From the NCBI GenBank assembly GCA_045643885.1, contig JAZRFY010000018.1, positions 1 through 53,684 of the forward strand: a stretch of DNA of 53,684 bases. The letters are read 5' to 3'. The number at the start of each line of letters is the position of its first letter. Position 1 is the stretch's first letter. The stretch is from RGIG4608 sp045643885 (lineage in GTDB: Bacteria; Bacillota; Clostridia; Oscillospirales; CAG-272). The notes beneath the pieces were generated by a model. The model was not told the origin of the DNA. It made no database searches and saw nothing but the letters and a program-made list of their open reading frames with translations. Below, piece by piece: positions 43,084-50,451 of the stretch. Both the position numbers and the translations under genes were made by a program.

Positions 43084-43899
43084 TCAAAGATTCAAGAAAT
43101 CTTTTCTGTATTTAACCTTAAAGAACTCAGCAAGAGTAACCATTTCTTCGTCCTTGATTGTGTTCACGCGAGGAAGGTGGGCTGTGAGCATATAGATTTG
43201 CGCTGCCTTTTCAACAGTTTCGATAAGGCCGAAGGTTTCGTCCATTGTCTTGCCTGCGCCGTAGATGCCGTGCATACCCCAAACAACAAGACGGAATTCC
43301 TTCATCTTTTCTGCTGTTGCTTCGCCGATCTCATTCGTTCCGCAAAGCATCCAAGGAAGCACTCCAACACCGTCAGGGAAAACAACGATACATTCGGTGC
43401 ACATTTCCCAAAGTGTGTGTGTAAGCTTCTTCTCGTCAAGCTCGTGAACGTAGTTCATAGCAAGTGTGTGAGTGGGATGAGAGTGCATAACCACACGGTT
43501 TTCAGGATCAACGGAAAGACGCGCGATATGGCTCATAAGGTGTGCGGGAAGCTCACTTGTGAATCTGCCACCGTCGGCATAACCCCAAAGAAGCTCAGCA
43601 GTTTTGCCATCATCTGCGATTTTAATAATACCAAGATTTGTTTCGGGATCGTCGTGAACGTTTTTGAAGTATTTTCCCGTACCCGTAACAATAAAAATCT
43701 TACCCACAAGCGCAGTTGCATCAAATCCGAGAGGAATTGTGCGAAGAGCGTTATTAAGATTCAAATATTTAGCAACTTCATTTTTATCAAGCATATAGCT
43801 GATATTACCACCGTTGCGCTCATCCCAACCAAGTCGGTACATATTGGCGCAAGTGTTTCTCATTTCCGTAACAAACGGAGCATCAAATATGTTTTTCAT
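43084..43899 (-). CDS. rhaD: Rhamnulose-1-phosphate aldolase
   Basis: Class II aldolase cleaving rhamnulose 1-phosphate to dihydroxyacetone phosphate and lactaldehyde. At 271 residues it matches E. coli RhaD (274). Zinc ligands are in VMHSHPTHTLAM (about 137-148) and near WGMHGIYGAG; the catalytic Glu is in TSELPAHLM (about 113-121). It is the last gene of the rhamnose operon and overlaps rhaA by four bases (ATGA). Confidence 0.95.
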   Translation of the reverse strand: MKNIFDAPFVTEMRNTCANMYRLGWDERNGGNISYMLDKNEVAKYLNLNNALRTIPLGFDATALVGKIFIVTGTGKYFKNVHDDPETNLGIIKIADDGKTAELLWGYADGGRFTSELPAHLMSHIARLSVDPENRVVMHSHPTHTLAMNYVHELDEKKLTHTLWEMCTECIVVFPDGVGVLPWMLCGTNEIGEATAEKMKEFRLVVWGMHGIYGAGKTMDETFGLIETVEKAAQIYMLTAHLPRVNTIKDEEMVTLAEFFKVKYRKDFLNL

Positions 43900-45143
43900 C
43901 TCTTTGATAAAACCTCGCTTTCATATTCCTTTACTGTCGCAAACCATTCACCGTCTGCAGGAGCACAGCATACATGACAGTATTCGTTCCAAACCTCACC
44001 GAATGGCATAGTTTTAAGCTCTTCCTGAACTACCATAAGCTCTGTCCAGTTATCAGCATTCTGCATTTCAGTAAGGTCGGGAGTGAGCAACGCCATAAGT
44101 AATGCCTTTTGAACGTTTCTGAAACCAACCGTCCAAGCAGAAATTCTATTTATAGATGCATCAAAATAGTCAAGTGCAATCTTAACTGAACCGTCAAGAC
44201 CACCACAACGAACTATCTCCTTGCAAATTTCTCTTGTTTCGTCATCGAGAAGAACTACGTGGTCGGAGTCCCAACGAATAGGTCTTGTCACGTGGAGCGC
44301 GATCTCAGGGAAGAATGCAAGAAGTGCGGGAATCTTATCGGAAACAACCTCTGTGGGATGGTAATGTCCGTTATCCATAAGAGGAATGCATTTTTCCTTA
44401 TTCATAGCTGCATAGGTAAGAGCAAACTCTGCCGAGCCAACCGTATATGCTTCAACGCCAATGCCAAATACCTTTGATTCAACGCAGGGTTTTACGCACT
44501 TAAAGTCAAATGGCTCTGAAAGTATTTCATCAATGGAATCTCTATATCTTTGACGGGGACCCATTCTATCTGCAGGAATATCCTTAAAGCCGTCACCCGT
44601 CCAAATATTCATAATGCAAGGTTGTCCAAGTTCTTTTGCAAGATAGTTGGAAATTCTTATACACGCCTTGCCGTGCTCTATCCAAAACTTGCGAATTTCG
44701 GGATCGGGAGAGGAAAGCGTCAAACCGTTTGCTTTAGGATGAGAGAAGAAGGTGGGATTAAAGTCGCATCCGAGTCCTCTTTCCTTGCAAAATTCAACCC
44801 ATTTTGCAAAATGCTTGGGTTCGAGTGCATCTCTATCCGCCCAATCTCCGTTTTCAAAGATGGCATAGGACGCGTGAAGATTCATCTTCTTTGTTCCGGG
44901 ACAGAGTCTGAGAACAACGTCAAGGTCTGCCATAAGTTCCTCGGGTGTTCTTGCACGTCCGGGATAATTACCCGTTGTTTGTATTCCACCCGTGAGTGGC
45001 TTTGAGGGATCGGTATCAAATCCACGAACGTCATCACCCTGCCAACAATGTAGAGCAACGGGAACATTCTTGAGCTTTTCTATCGCAGCATCTGTGTCTA
45101 TACCAAGTGCTGCATATCTTTTCTTTGCTTCTATGTAACTCAT
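43896..45143 (-). CDS. rhaA: L-rhamnose isomerase
   Basis: Converts L-rhamnose to L-rhamnulose. The 415 residues match the family (about 418). Signatures are ALHCWQGDDVRGFD (about 30-43), the metal-binding MNIWTGDG, LMDNGHYHPTE and HVTRPIRWDSDHVV. GGAGG lies nine bases before the ATG, inside the last codons of rhaB, so translation of the two genes is coupled. With rhaB and rhaD it forms a complete pathway to DHAP. Confidence 0.97.
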   Translation of the reverse strand: MSYIEAKKRYAALGIDTDAAIEKLKNVPVALHCWQGDDVRGFDTDPSKPLTGGIQTTGNYPGRARTPEELMADLDVVLRLCPGTKKMNLHASYAIFENGDWADRDALEPKHFAKWVEFCKERGLGCDFNPTFFSHPKANGLTLSSPDPEIRKFWIEHGKACIRISNYLAKELGQPCIMNIWTGDGFKDIPADRMGPRQRYRDSIDEILSEPFDFKCVKPCVESKVFGIGVEAYTVGSAEFALTYAAMNKEKCIPLMDNGHYHPTEVVSDKIPALLAFFPEIALHVTRPIRWDSDHVVLLDDETREICKEIVRCGGLDGSVKIALDYFDASINRISAWTVGFRNVQKALLMALLTPDLTEMQNADNWTELMVVQEELKTMPFGEVWNEYCHVCCAPADGEWFATVKEYESEVLSKR

Positions 45144-45144
45144 A

Positions 45145-46431
45145 TTAACATACCTCCATTTGTATCTTAAGGTTTCCTAAAGCGGTAGCTTCAATCGGCA
45201 AGGCAATTACTTGCTTACCTGTTGCTTCTTCAGTCAATCGGTTAAGGAATGCATTCTTTGCTCCACCGCCTACAATATATAACTTTTCGTATTTGATCCC
45301 CGTATTTGCTTCAAGCTCGTCGATTGCTTTCTTATAGCTAAGTGCCAAGCTCTTGTAAGCACAACGGAAATAGTCGGCCATGCTTTCAAGTCCGTCAGTC
45401 AAGCCATCAAAAGCTGCTTTCATGCTTTCGGGTGCTAAAAGTTCGGGCGCATTAGCATCGAGAATTGCCTCGCATTCGCTTTCCTCTGCCATCTGTACTA
45501 TTTCGGGAAAAGGTGTGTCGGGACAAAGCTCTCTTTGAAGCTCGTTTACAATCCACATACCCATAATGTTCTTTTGATAGCGGTTATATCCAACGCCACC
45601 CTCGTTTGAGTAGTTAGCTTCTTCACTTCCTTTGTCAGTTATAGCTTTAGGTGTCTTAACACCCAAAAGTGACCAAGTGCCCGAGGAAATGTATGGGCTA
45701 TTCTCTTCCATCGGTATTCCCTCAACTGCAGAGCCTGTGTCGTGCGTTGCACAAAGCACAACCTTTGTGTTACCTCCAACCTTTTCGGCAATTTCGGGGA
45801 GCAAATCTCCAAGAATTGTTTTCGGTTGTGAAAGCTTTGGGAAAAGGTGCTCGGGATAACCAAGACGTCTTACAATATCCATATCAAATTCACCATTAAC
45901 CATACCCATAGTAGTCGCGTTTGTGTATTCCCTTGCCTTTACACCACAGAGCTTATACATAAGATATTCGGGGATCATAAGCATATCGGTTGCTTTATCA
46001 AGTCTTCCGTTTAACTTATCATCATAAAGCTGATAGATGCTATTAAACGGTTGGAACTGACAACCAACCTTTGAATAAAGCTCAGAAAAAGGTATAATCT
46101 CGTGAACTTCAGGAATAACAGCTTCGGTTCTGCCATCGCGATATGCATAAACGGGATAAATTTCCTTATCTTGCTCAAGCAGAACATAGTCAACACCCCA
46201 TGTGTCTATGGAAAGACTTGCAATTTCGGGATAGAGTCTGAAGGCCTCGCGAATCCCCGCAAGAACACTATTGTAAAGGCATTCAATATCCCACACAAGA
46301 TGTCCGTTTTCTTTTGTTACACCGTTTGGAAAACGGTAGACCTCTTTAGTTTTTATTTCATCACCCTCGCGCCAGCCGACAATATGTCTGCCAGACGAAG
46401 CGCCAATGTCTATTGCTAAATAATATTTCAA
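45145..46431 (-). CDS. rhaB: Rhamnulokinase, C-terminally shortened
   Basis: FGGY-family kinase phosphorylating L-rhamnulose. The N-terminal ATPase fold starts YYLAIDIGASSGRH; SIDTWGVDYVLL, YISSGTWSLLG and IVGGGAKNAFLN are all present. The 428 residues are about 50 fewer than usual (about 480-489): the protein stops right after EATALGNLKIQ, where E. coli RhaB continues for another ~50 residues, and the next bases are the ribosome site of rhaA. The start is taken as TTG because AAGGAG lies 7 bases before it; an ATG six codons earlier overlaps that site. Whether it is active is uncertain. Confidence 0.88.
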   Translation of the reverse strand: MKYYLAIDIGASSGRHIVGWREGDEIKTKEVYRFPNGVTKENGHLVWDIECLYNSVLAGIREAFRLYPEIASLSIDTWGVDYVLLEQDKEIYPVYAYRDGRTEAVIPEVHEIIPFSELYSKVGCQFQPFNSIYQLYDDKLNGRLDKATDMLMIPEYLMYKLCGVKAREYTNATTMGMVNGEFDMDIVRRLGYPEHLFPKLSQPKTILGDLLPEIAEKVGGNTKVVLCATHDTGSAVEGIPMEENSPYISSGTWSLLGVKTPKAITDKGSEEANYSNEGGVGYNRYQKNIMGMWIVNELQRELCPDTPFPEIVQMAEESECEAILDANAPELLAPESMKAAFDGLTDGLESMADYFRCAYKSLALSYKKAIDELEANTGIKYEKLYIVGGGAKNAFLNRLTEEATGKQVIALPIEATALGNLKIQMEVC

Positions 46432-46488
46432 GGCTTTTCTCCTTTTCATAGTTATCTATTATAATAATACTACTAATCGATAAAAAAT

Positions 46489-46523
46489 AAAAGGACACCA
46501 TTTGTTCAAAAAAGTGTCCTTAT
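46489..46523 (-). terminator. Hairpin in the rhaB-araC intergenic region
   Basis: AAGGACAC (46491-46498) and GTGTCCTT (46514-46521) form an 8-bp stem. On the minus strand it is followed by a T-rich tract, yet it lies upstream of rhaB, so it may block antisense transcription or act as a regulator-binding inverted repeat. Confidence 0.45.
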
Positions 46524-46528
46524 TTGTA

Positions 46529-46557
46529 TTGATTTTTCATTTTAATTGTGCTACAAT
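46529..46557 (+). promoter_or_regulatory. Promoter of the AraC-type regulator
   Basis: TTGATT (46529-46534), 17-base spacer, TACAAT (46552-46557), about 17 bases before the ATG. Confidence 0.72.
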
Positions 46558-46573
46558 AACTTGAGGTGATTTT

Positions 46574-47524
46574 ATGATTAAACAAGAAATATTAGATAAA
46601 TTATTGCCAATAACTGACGAAGAAAGTGAAGTTTTGCATGGTAAGGGTTTCGATAAAAGTATTTACACCACCACGGGAGGTAACGTAATCCGTTCAAAAA
46701 AGCTCCTTGTTGACGGGAAACTTATAAGTGTCCGCAAGCATACGCGCTTTATCCACTTTCCAAGGCATACACACGATTATATTGAGGCGGTATATATGTG
46801 TTCGGGCGAAACAACGCACATAATCAACGAAAAAGAAATAACTCTAAAAGAAGGCGAGCTTCTTTTACTCGGTCAAAATGCCACTCAAGAAATTTTGCCC
46901 GCAAGCAAAAACGATATCGCGGTGAACTTTATCATTCAACCTGCATTTTTTGACAAAACTCTTGAAATGCTTGGCGCTGAGGAAACACCCATTAAGAACT
47001 TCCTTATCAGTTCCCTTTTCGATAGCGAGTATCAAGGATACCTGCACTTCAAGATCGCAGGAGTTCTCCCCGTGCAAAATTTGATTGAAAATCTTATTTG
47101 GACGCTTATTAGCAATACATCGAACAAGAGAAATATCAACCAAACTACAATGGGGCTTCTCTTTATGCAGCTCCTAAACCACACCGACAAGCTCTCACAC
47201 GAAAGCCGCGAGGAAAAGGCAATTGTAGACATTTTCCGCTATATCGAGGAAAATTACAAGGACGGTTCACTCACCGACGCGGCAAATCTTTTGCATTACG
47301 ATTTTTATTGGCTCAGCCACGAGATTAAGAACCGCACGGGCAAAACCTACACCGAGCACCTGCAGGAAAAACGTCTTTCTCAAGCGGCATTCTTGCTTAG
47401 AAACACTACCCTCACAGTTGAAGAAATTGCTATAGCGGTCGGATATGAAAATAAAAGTTATTTCCACCGTATCTTCACCGAGAAATTTAAAACTACACCC
47501 AAAAAATACAGAAAAACTATTTAA
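46574..47524 (+). CDS. AraC-family transcriptional regulator of the rhamnose operon
   Basis: A 316-residue regulator: an N-terminal cupin-type sensor (about 50-140, with FIHFPRHTHDYIEAVYMCSG) and a C-terminal double helix-turn-helix (about 220-316, with LTDAANLLHYDFYWLSHEI and the AraC signature TVEEIAIAVGYENKSYFHRIF). Divergent position next to rhaB suggests it activates rhaBAD in response to rhamnose, like RhaR/RhaS, although the ligand is inferred only from context. GAGGTG precedes the ATG. Confidence 0.87.
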   Translation: MIKQEILDKLLPITDEESEVLHGKGFDKSIYTTTGGNVIRSKKLLVDGKLISVRKHTRFIHFPRHTHDYIEAVYMCSGETTHIINEKEITLKEGELLLLGQNATQEILPASKNDIAVNFIIQPAFFDKTLEMLGAEETPIKNFLISSLFDSEYQGYLHFKIAGVLPVQNLIENLIWTLISNTSNKRNINQTTMGLLFMQLLNHTDKLSHESREEKAIVDIFRYIEENYKDGSLTDAANLLHYDFYWLSHEIKNRTGKTYTEHLQEKRLSQAAFLLRNTTLTVEEIAIAVGYENKSYFHRIFTEKFKTTPKKYRKTI

Positions 47525-47670
47525 TGCCAATTTTTTGCTACGCAATTTAACTCTCTGCGCTACGCAGTTTGCTACGCAAAAGAACTTTTGAATCATTTCG
47601 TAATCAGATTTGCACTATAAGAATCTGTTGAATTTGCATAAAATGCCAAGTTTTATTGACGAAATGGCCG

Positions 47671-47687
47671 TTACTCACTGTGAGTAA
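47671..47687. repeat. 17-base palindrome
   Basis: TTACTCACTGTGAGTAA is a perfect inverted repeat with one central base, in the gene-free region left of the tRNA remnants. It could be a protein-binding site. Confidence 0.5.
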
Positions 47688-47775
47688 TGACCGAAAGTTT
47701 AAAAATTGACCAGTTGGGGTGGTCCGGGGTTCCCCAATGCGAGCAATTACGAGCTTTGGGGGTTCACGGTAGTGT

Positions 47776-47807
47776 GCCGCAAGTTCAAGTCCTGTCACTT
47801 AGACCAG
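47776..47807 (+). repeat. tRNA-Pro-like 3' remnant, copy 1 (attachment-site-like)
   Basis: These 32 bases match copy 2 (47993-48024) with one mismatch and cover the T arm, acceptor 3' strand and CCA of a tRNA. Upstream of it only scrambled tRNA-like pieces remain (TTGGGGG, GGTAG), and no matching 5' acceptor strand is present. Confidence 0.65.
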
Positions 47808-47960
47808 AAAAAACCTTGAAAACATTGAGTTTTTACGCAGGCCGCTACGCATCAAGTCCTGAGTCTAAAAAACGTACCATCGGAATCGGATGGATTCTCG
47901 GCGGTACGCTCATAAAAAAGTTATGCAATTCGTCTAAAAATTCGTTAAATAAGTTATTAC

Positions 47961-48023
47961 AGCTGGGAGAGCGCTACCTTGGGGTGGTAGAGGCCGCAGG
48001 TTCAAGTCCTGTCACTTAGACCA
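47961..48023 (+). pseudogene. 5'-truncated tRNA-Pro (GGG) gene, copy 2
   Basis: From the D loop on, a tRNA is intact: AGCTGGGAGAGC, anticodon stem CTACC/GGTAG with loop TTGGGGT (anticodon GGG), T arm GCAGG-TTCAAGT-CCTGT, acceptor CACTTAG, discriminator A and CCA. The expected 5' acceptor CTAAGTG and the first D-stem strand GCTC are missing, replaced by AT-rich DNA. A terminator follows directly. This is the pattern left when an element integrates into a tRNA gene. Confidence 0.72.
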
Positions 48024-48025
48024 GT

Positions 48026-48055
48026 CGGGCGTCCAAGTGGACGTCCGATTTTTCT
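48026..48055 (+). terminator. Terminator directly after the truncated tRNA
   Basis: CGGGCGTCC / GGACGTCCG (one G-T pair) with loop AAGT, followed by ATTTTTC. A terminator three bases after CCA indicates that the original tRNA 3' flank is preserved. Confidence 0.75.
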
Positions 48056-48074
48056 TTATATATCAATACTTTAA

Positions 48075-48112
48075 GGGCATTTTGGAACTTTCTCCAAAAT
48101 GCCCTATTTTCT
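48075..48112 (-). terminator. Strong hairpin downstream of the CHAT gene
   Basis: GGGCATTTTGGA / TCCAAAATGCCC (48075-48086, 48093-48104), a perfect 12-bp stem with a six-base loop. It lies about 110 bases past the CHAT stop codon; the plus-strand side is followed by TATTTTC, so direction is uncertain. Confidence 0.6.
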
Positions 48113-48218
48113 TCCCTGTTACGCAGTTTTCAAGTGGGTGTTACACAATTTGTTACGCAGATTTGTGGAATACCAAGTTTTTTATTTCTTACTCTAATGC
48201 TTGTGTACAATGTGTTAC

Positions 48219-49247
48219 TCACTTTTTTGCAACTAAATAGATTTCGTTGGCATCAATTCCAGATCGTTCAAACAATTGGGGAGTTTTGTCTTCGCCTATC
48301 CCTTCTAGTAACAACTCAGCCTTAGCTTGTTTGAATGATTGTTCAACCGATAAACCAAACCCTATAGACGAATAGAAACGTGCGGCAAAAACACGTGCCG
48401 CTTCATCTCCAATAGAATCATTCATGCCAATCGCAGTATCTATATTTTCTGCTATTCTTGATGCTTGAACCGACGAATAACATGCATTAAAAAACACTAG
48501 TCTAACGGTATCAGAAACAGTGGATATAGCTTGAGAGATTGCTTCTGGAGAAACGAATTTAATTGAACAATCTGGATTTTGAAGAACGAGTGCTCCATTT
48601 TCACATCCATGACCGCTAAAGTGTATTATCGTTGGATTGGTCTCGTTAATAGCTTGCAATATATCGCTCGCTCGAACCGCCCACCTAGTTTCAAATCTAA
48701 CGGTATCTCTATATTCAGATAATCTAATCTTCTCTTGTATACTTCTCGCTTCTTCGTCCAATTTTAAATAGCACTCCTCTACTGGATTAGATGCTAAGAA
48801 CAATATTGTAATTTCTTCAGGTGTTTTTCTCAATTCTTTAATTTCATCGTATAGAGACTCTTGAACAGAAGCGTGAAGATTCAATGTTTCATCTACAGAA
48901 TTAAACCTGCGAGTTGTTTCTCTTTCTACACGCTTTGCTTCTTTAACTTCTGCCTCGCTGAGTTTCTTTTCCGCTGCTGCCAATTCCTTTTCCTTAGCGC
49001 CTATCCTCTTTTGAAGATCACCACACTTTTTGCTGATGTCCGCTATCTGCTTGTTACAACGCTCAATCTCATTCGACTTGGATTTTACAGTTGCGTTATT
49101 CTTCGTTCGACCTATCGCGGATTTAGCTACAATTATTTTCTTTTGTAACGGAGCTATCTTAGCTTCCTCTTTGGAATATTCAATCTTGAGTTTTGATAGG
49201 TCTTCTCTTAATTTTATTACTCTTTTTCTGTCATTCTCAATAGACAT
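48219..49247 (-). CDS. Coiled-coil CHAT-domain protease
   Basis: A 342-residue protein with a charged coiled coil (about 1-118) joined to a CHAT caspase-like peptidase domain (about 145-340). The catalytic histidine is H213 in IIHFSGHG and the cysteine is C256 in VFFNACYSS, both with the expected surroundings; the segment TILFLASNPVEE opening the domain is typical. CHAT proteases act in bacterial immunity and programmed cell death, usually cleaving partner proteins. No membrane segment. It is the last gene of a three-gene operon with a DUF2188-like and a zinc-ribbon protein. Its target is unknown. Confidence 0.87.
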   Translation of the reverse strand: MSIENDRKRVIKLREDLSKLKIEYSKEEAKIAPLQKKIIVAKSAIGRTKNNATVKSKSNEIERCNKQIADISKKCGDLQKRIGAKEKELAAAEKKLSEAEVKEAKRVERETTRRFNSVDETLNLHASVQESLYDEIKELRKTPEEITILFLASNPVEECYLKLDEEARSIQEKIRLSEYRDTVRFETRWAVRASDILQAINETNPTIIHFSGHGCENGALVLQNPDCSIKFVSPEAISQAISTVSDTVRLVFFNACYSSVQASRIAENIDTAIGMNDSIGDEAARVFAARFYSSIGFGLSVEQSFKQAKAELLLEGIGEDKTPQLFERSGIDANEIYLVAKK

Positions 49248-49276
49248 TATATCAGTCCTTTCTTTATTAGATAGTT

Positions 49277-49306
49277 ACAGGGAAGCCGAAGCTTCCCTGT
49301 TTTTTG
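49277..49306. other. Perfect 10-bp hairpin between the DUF2188-like and CHAT genes
   Basis: ACAGGGAAGC / GCTTCCCTGT. In the operon's mRNA (minus strand) the loop reads UUCG closed by C-G, an exceptionally stable tetraloop, but no U run follows. On the plus strand six T follow, so it could terminate antisense transcription. Confidence 0.7.
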
Positions 49307-49308
49307 GT

Positions 49309-49533
49309 TTACCCTTTGGGAGGATAATGGTCATTTCCATACGAATCACGTTCGCGAATTTGCCCTTGCTTGTTGTGTACGAACAACTCTCCGCCCTTAT
49401 TTTTAGCAATCTCTCTAGCTACCGGAATTGCTGCTCTCTGAGTTGCAGTTCTAACTGTAGCTCTCGAATTACCGGCGCCTTTTACCTGCCATCCACCATT
49501 GGGATGAGGCGTAACGTGCTGATTTTTTCCCAT
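49309..49533 (-). CDS. DUF2188-like small protein
   Basis: A 74-residue basic protein. The pattern HVTPHPNGGWQVKGAGNSRA (about 6-25), then AIPVAREIAKNKGGELFVHNKQGQIRERDSYG, matches the DUF2188 family outline (tryptophan after a double glycine; ending RDSYG-D). Function is unknown; family members are short and often lie near mobile genes. AGAGGTG precedes the chosen ATG; earlier codons in frame belong to the preceding zinc-ribbon gene. It sits 11 bases after that gene and 61 bases before CHAT. Confidence 0.75.
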   Translation of the reverse strand: MGKNQHVTPHPNGGWQVKGAGNSRATVRTATQRAAIPVAREIAKNKGGELFVHNKQGQIRERDSYGNDHYPPKG

Positions 49534-49544
49534 AGCGACACCTC

Positions 49545-49652
49545 TTACTTCAGATGAGTAATGCGGCCACAGTGAGGGCACTTGCACGGATTGGTTAACG
49601 GAATCACTCTTTTGCCACAGGCACAAATGTAGTACTTGTACTTGATTTTCAA
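49545..49652 (-). CDS. 35-residue zinc-ribbon protein
   Basis: A short frame starting TTG, with GAGGTG six bases upstream. The product begins MKIKYKYYICACGKRVIPL and continues with CKCPHCGR, so it has paired Cys knuckles (CxC...CxCxxC) expected to hold one zinc ion in a rubredoxin-like ribbon. It opens the operon with the DUF2188-like and CHAT genes. No frameshift or earlier start is visible. Such small ribbons can bind nucleic acid or protein partners; the role here is unknown. Confidence 0.68.
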   Translation of the reverse strand: MKIKYKYYICACGKRVIPLTNPCKCPHCGRITHLK

Positions 49653-49755
49653 TGAAATCACCTCTTTATTAATTTATTTTTATATAAGAGACGATAAAAG
49701 CTCGTTTACAACCCTTTCCGTTAACAAAAAATTTAATTGTTTTTTACAAAACATC

Positions 49756-49784
49756 TTGCACATTGTCTTTGATTGTGATATAAT
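49756..49784 (+). promoter_or_regulatory. Promoter of a candidate small RNA
   Basis: TTGCAC (49756-49761), 17-base spacer, TATAAT (49779-49784). No coding sequence follows on this strand before a terminator. Confidence 0.75.
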
Positions 49785-49790
49785 GTTGAT

Positions 49791-49870
49791 TGCCACATCG
49801 ACATTAGTACACAATCATGTGCTTTGTCAACACGAGGGACACCGTGACAAACGGGTGTCCTTTTCTTTTA
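49791..49870 (+). ncRNA. Candidate 80-nt small RNA
   Basis: The transcript would run from about 7 bases past the -10 box to a terminator hairpin GGACACC / GGTGTCC (49837-49843, 49854-49860) followed by TTTTCTTTT. The body can form CACAT/ATGTG and TGATTG/CAATCA helices (alternatives). No start codon with a ribosome site is present. It lies between the CHAT operon and the XRE repressor gene, transcribed opposite to both. An antitoxin or regulatory RNA of the element is possible but unproven. Confidence 0.6.
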
Positions 49871-49913
49871 CTGTCTTTTATAGCTAGCTAAATAACGGTA
49901 TTACTCAAAACGA

Positions 49914-50435
49914 TTATTCTTGAGTATCGAACTCTTTAAGGAGTTCTTCCAACGAAGGTTCTCCGTTGGACTGTTCTGATTCTCGTAAATCTATTATTGC
50001 TTGTAATCTAGTTCCCATTTTTTGATTTATAAGAACTGCAGTTTTAAGTTTGTCAATATCACCTTTCTCAGCTGTAGCCAACATAAGTTTCATTGAAAAC
50101 ATATATTTATTCATAGCTTCAACGAACGATAAAGATTCAAACATATTATGAAATTCTTGTTCTTTATTTCTTTGACCATTGGATTTTTTTACAATACCTC
50201 TAGCTTTATCAGCGGTATTTAAAAGTATTTGTTTGGCATCATCATTAAGTTCTCTTTCGTAAAAAAACTCTGGTCCAATTCCATAATAAATTGACAGTTT
50301 CTCTCTATTTGAACTTGATGCCATTGATGCACCAATTTCCCAATTTGCTACTGTAACCCTATTGACTCCTATTGCTTCTGCAATTTGTTCCTGAGTAGCA
50401 CCATATATTTCACGAATTAATTTAAAATTATTCAT
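49914..50435 (-). CDS. XRE-family transcriptional regulator
   Basis: A 173-residue protein with an N-terminal helix-turn-helix (about 3-60: EIYGATQEQIAEAIGVNRVTVANWEIG) and a helical C-terminal part (about 70-170) with a long acidic tail. It fits a phage- or ICE-type repressor. GAGGTG lies before two tandem ATGs; the second gives better spacing. Its promoter carries a palindrome over the -10 box and repeated TTTGTA motifs upstream, so it most likely represses itself and perhaps the rightward integrase transcript. Confidence 0.82.
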   Translation of the reverse strand: MNNFKLIREIYGATQEQIAEAIGVNRVTVANWEIGASMASSSNREKLSIYYGIGPEFFYERELNDDAKQILLNTADKARGIVKKSNGQRNKEQEFHNMFESLSFVEAMNKYMFSMKLMLATAEKGDIDKLKTAVLINQKMGTRLQAIIDLRESEQSNGEPSLEELLKEFDTQE

Positions 50436-50451
50436 CATAAGCACCTCACTT

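Larger units (their letters stand above)
47525..48218. other. Non-coding recombination-like region
   Basis: This 694-base stretch has no credible gene. It holds two 32-base near-identical direct repeats derived from a tRNA 3' end, seven TACGCA motifs, a 17-base palindrome (47671-47687) and two terminator-like hairpins. It marks the change from chromosomal genes to the mobile-element-like right part of the window, so it looks like an attachment region built up by one or more integration events. Confidence 0.6.

Noticed and set aside
42905..43087. N-terminal extension of the small PH-like gene
   Set aside because: It would cross a good promoter and the rhaD terminator and has no ribosome site; the internal ATG fits better.
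47687..48019. A 110-codon plus-strand frame across the tRNA remnants
   Set aside because: It reads through both tRNA-like repeats, its end (AAGSSPVT) is the usual false translation of a tRNA T arm, and it has no ribosome site.
49534..49626. N-terminal extension of the DUF2188-like gene
   Set aside because: Those codons lie inside the zinc-ribbon gene in another frame, and the internal ATG has AGAGGTG upstream.
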